Positions 4,899-5,603 of a stretch of DNA of 5,603 bases are shown one piece after another. The notes under the pieces are model-generated. The model did no database searches, was not told the DNA's origin, and saw nothing but the letters and a program-made list of their open reading frames with translations. The first letter of the stretch is position 1. Each line of letters opens with the position of its first letter. The stretch comes from JACKPD01 sp034003145 (GTDB lineage Bacteria > Spirochaetota > Spirochaetia > CADAEX01): NCBI GenBank assembly GCA_034003145.1, contig JAVEZE010000166.1:1-5603 (forward strand), in the 5' to 3' direction. A program made the translations under genes and the position numbers.

Positions 4899-5603
4899 AT
4901 GGATGAAAAACTGATCTCCGATATGCGTAAAAATGATATTGATCCGCAGATGGCAGAGCATTTGCTTGAAATAATTAATAATCCTGATTTCAGGAACAGC
5001 GAACCTGTAATAGTCAAAGGGATCCCCTCCTTTGACGGAAAAACAATTGTAGATATATCTGGCAGCATAAGATGGGAAGGAAGCTGCGAGACTGCAAAAA
5101 ATAATCTTAAAAATCTTACAGACACAATAACAATCCCGGATCAAAAAGCAAAGAAAGACAAACTTATTCTTAACAGGGAAGAACTTGAAGAAATAGGTCT
5201 CCACCTGCTCCCCTTAACATCACTGGGTATCTTAAACGGCGGTTCTGCGACAAGTTATATAGATTATCTGAGAAATGAATCATTCAACAAACCTTTATTT
5301 GAATGCAGCAGGGAATTATTCAATGAATTCTCTGATAAATACAAAAACTCGCCAAAAGGGCTTGCTCCCGCTTACATCAACAAAGACTATTCAGAAGGAT
5401 TCAGTTTTACAGAACTGAAAATGAGATCAATTCTTCTTAAAATAAAAAAATACCGTGATAATATCGGAAACGCGGATTTCTCGCACCCCCTTTTCCAGAT
5501 GACAAGCTGCAGAAATAATACACTGATAGAAAAAGGATTTAAAGAATACAGTCAAAGCATCCTGCTCGAAAAACTGATTGGGGAAACCGGCGCAGACATC
5601 ACT
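4899..5603 (+). CDS. UDPGP-family uridylyltransferase (UTP--sugar-1-phosphate), 3'-partial
   Basis: The first 235 codons of a gene that continues past the right edge, with no stop in frame. The family transfers a UMP moiety from UTP to a sugar 1-phosphate (glucose or N-acetylglucosamine), making UDP-sugars in the cytoplasm for glycolipids, polysaccharide or cell wall. Visible support, in order: an N-terminal helical lead; LGILNGGSATSYID at 109-122, in the place of the LxxGGxGTRLG nucleotide-binding loop; SPKGLAPAYI at 151-160, matching the conserved PKG; SFTELKMRSIL at 169-179, matching the S-x-x-ELK segment; and HPLFQMTSCRNNT at 196-208, matching the family's MTS segment followed by a Thr. 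The loop is atypical: SATSY replaces the usual xGTRL. I have seen this style mainly in spirochaete-type members, from memory only. The start is set by a good ribosome-binding site. Which sugar is used cannot be told, and a non-catalytic homologue is possible. Confidence 0.68.
   Translation, partial: MDEKLISDMRKNDIDPQMAEHLLEIINNPDFRNSEPVIVKGIPSFDGKTIVDISGSIRWEGSCETAKNNLKNLTDTITIPDQKAKKDKLILNREELEEIGLHLLPLTSLGILNGGSATSYIDYLRNESFNKPLFECSRELFNEFSDKYKNSPKGLAPAYINKDYSEGFSFTELKMRSILLKIKKYRDNIGNADFSHPLFQMTSCRNNTLIEKGFKEYSQSILLEKLIGETGADIT

Noticed and set aside
4848..5204. Minus-strand open frame of 118 codons opposite the last gene.
   Set aside because: It lies antisense to the uridylyltransferase frame, which has family motifs and a good ribosome-binding site; the translated product shows no recognisable features.

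Overview
The window is an AT-rich bacterial chromosomal segment with dense, mostly housekeeping-like gene content. There are five protein-coding genes and no RNA genes, transposases or CRISPR arrays. Three genes have recognisable families. The DUF4015-type putative glycoside hydrolase with an Asp-box propeller, together with an atypical UDPGP-family uridylyltransferase, is reminiscent of spirochaetes (Treponema/Spirochaeta-like). That placement is an inference from protein style, not from a marker gene.

Layout, left to right. (1) A multi-pass membrane protein of unknown function (34-1221, +). Its reading frame is still open at the left edge, so the true start may lie outside the window. It carries a terminator-like perfect palindrome inside its coding sequence at 235-259. 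(2) DNA polymerase IV, dinB (1214-2386, +), overlapping the membrane-protein gene by 8 bp and so probably co-transcribed and translationally coupled. (3) A convergent gene on the minus strand (4272-2407): a secreted protein with a signal peptide, an N-terminal region with three clear and two degenerate Asp-box repeats (propeller-like), and a C-terminal TIM-barrel-type putative glycoside hydrolase domain. (4) A 74-bp divergent intergenic region with a small perfect palindrome and candidate promoter elements. (5) A small, apparently all-helical protein of unknown function (4347-4823, +). (6) The first 235 codons of a UDPGP-family (UTP--sugar-1-phosphate) uridylyltransferase (4899 to the right edge, +), which runs out of the window.

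Functionally, the Pol IV gene is a translesion-synthesis gene in a two-gene unit with a membrane protein. The secreted hydrolase-like protein and the nucleotide-sugar enzyme both touch carbohydrate/envelope biology, but they are on opposite strands and no shared pathway can be shown. No clear defence, mobile or multi-gene novel system is visible. The most notable non-coding signals are several perfect short inverted repeats, some inside genes: a terminator-like one in the membrane-protein gene, a 9-bp hairpin just after the signal-peptide codons of the hydrolase gene, and a dyad in the divergent promoter region.
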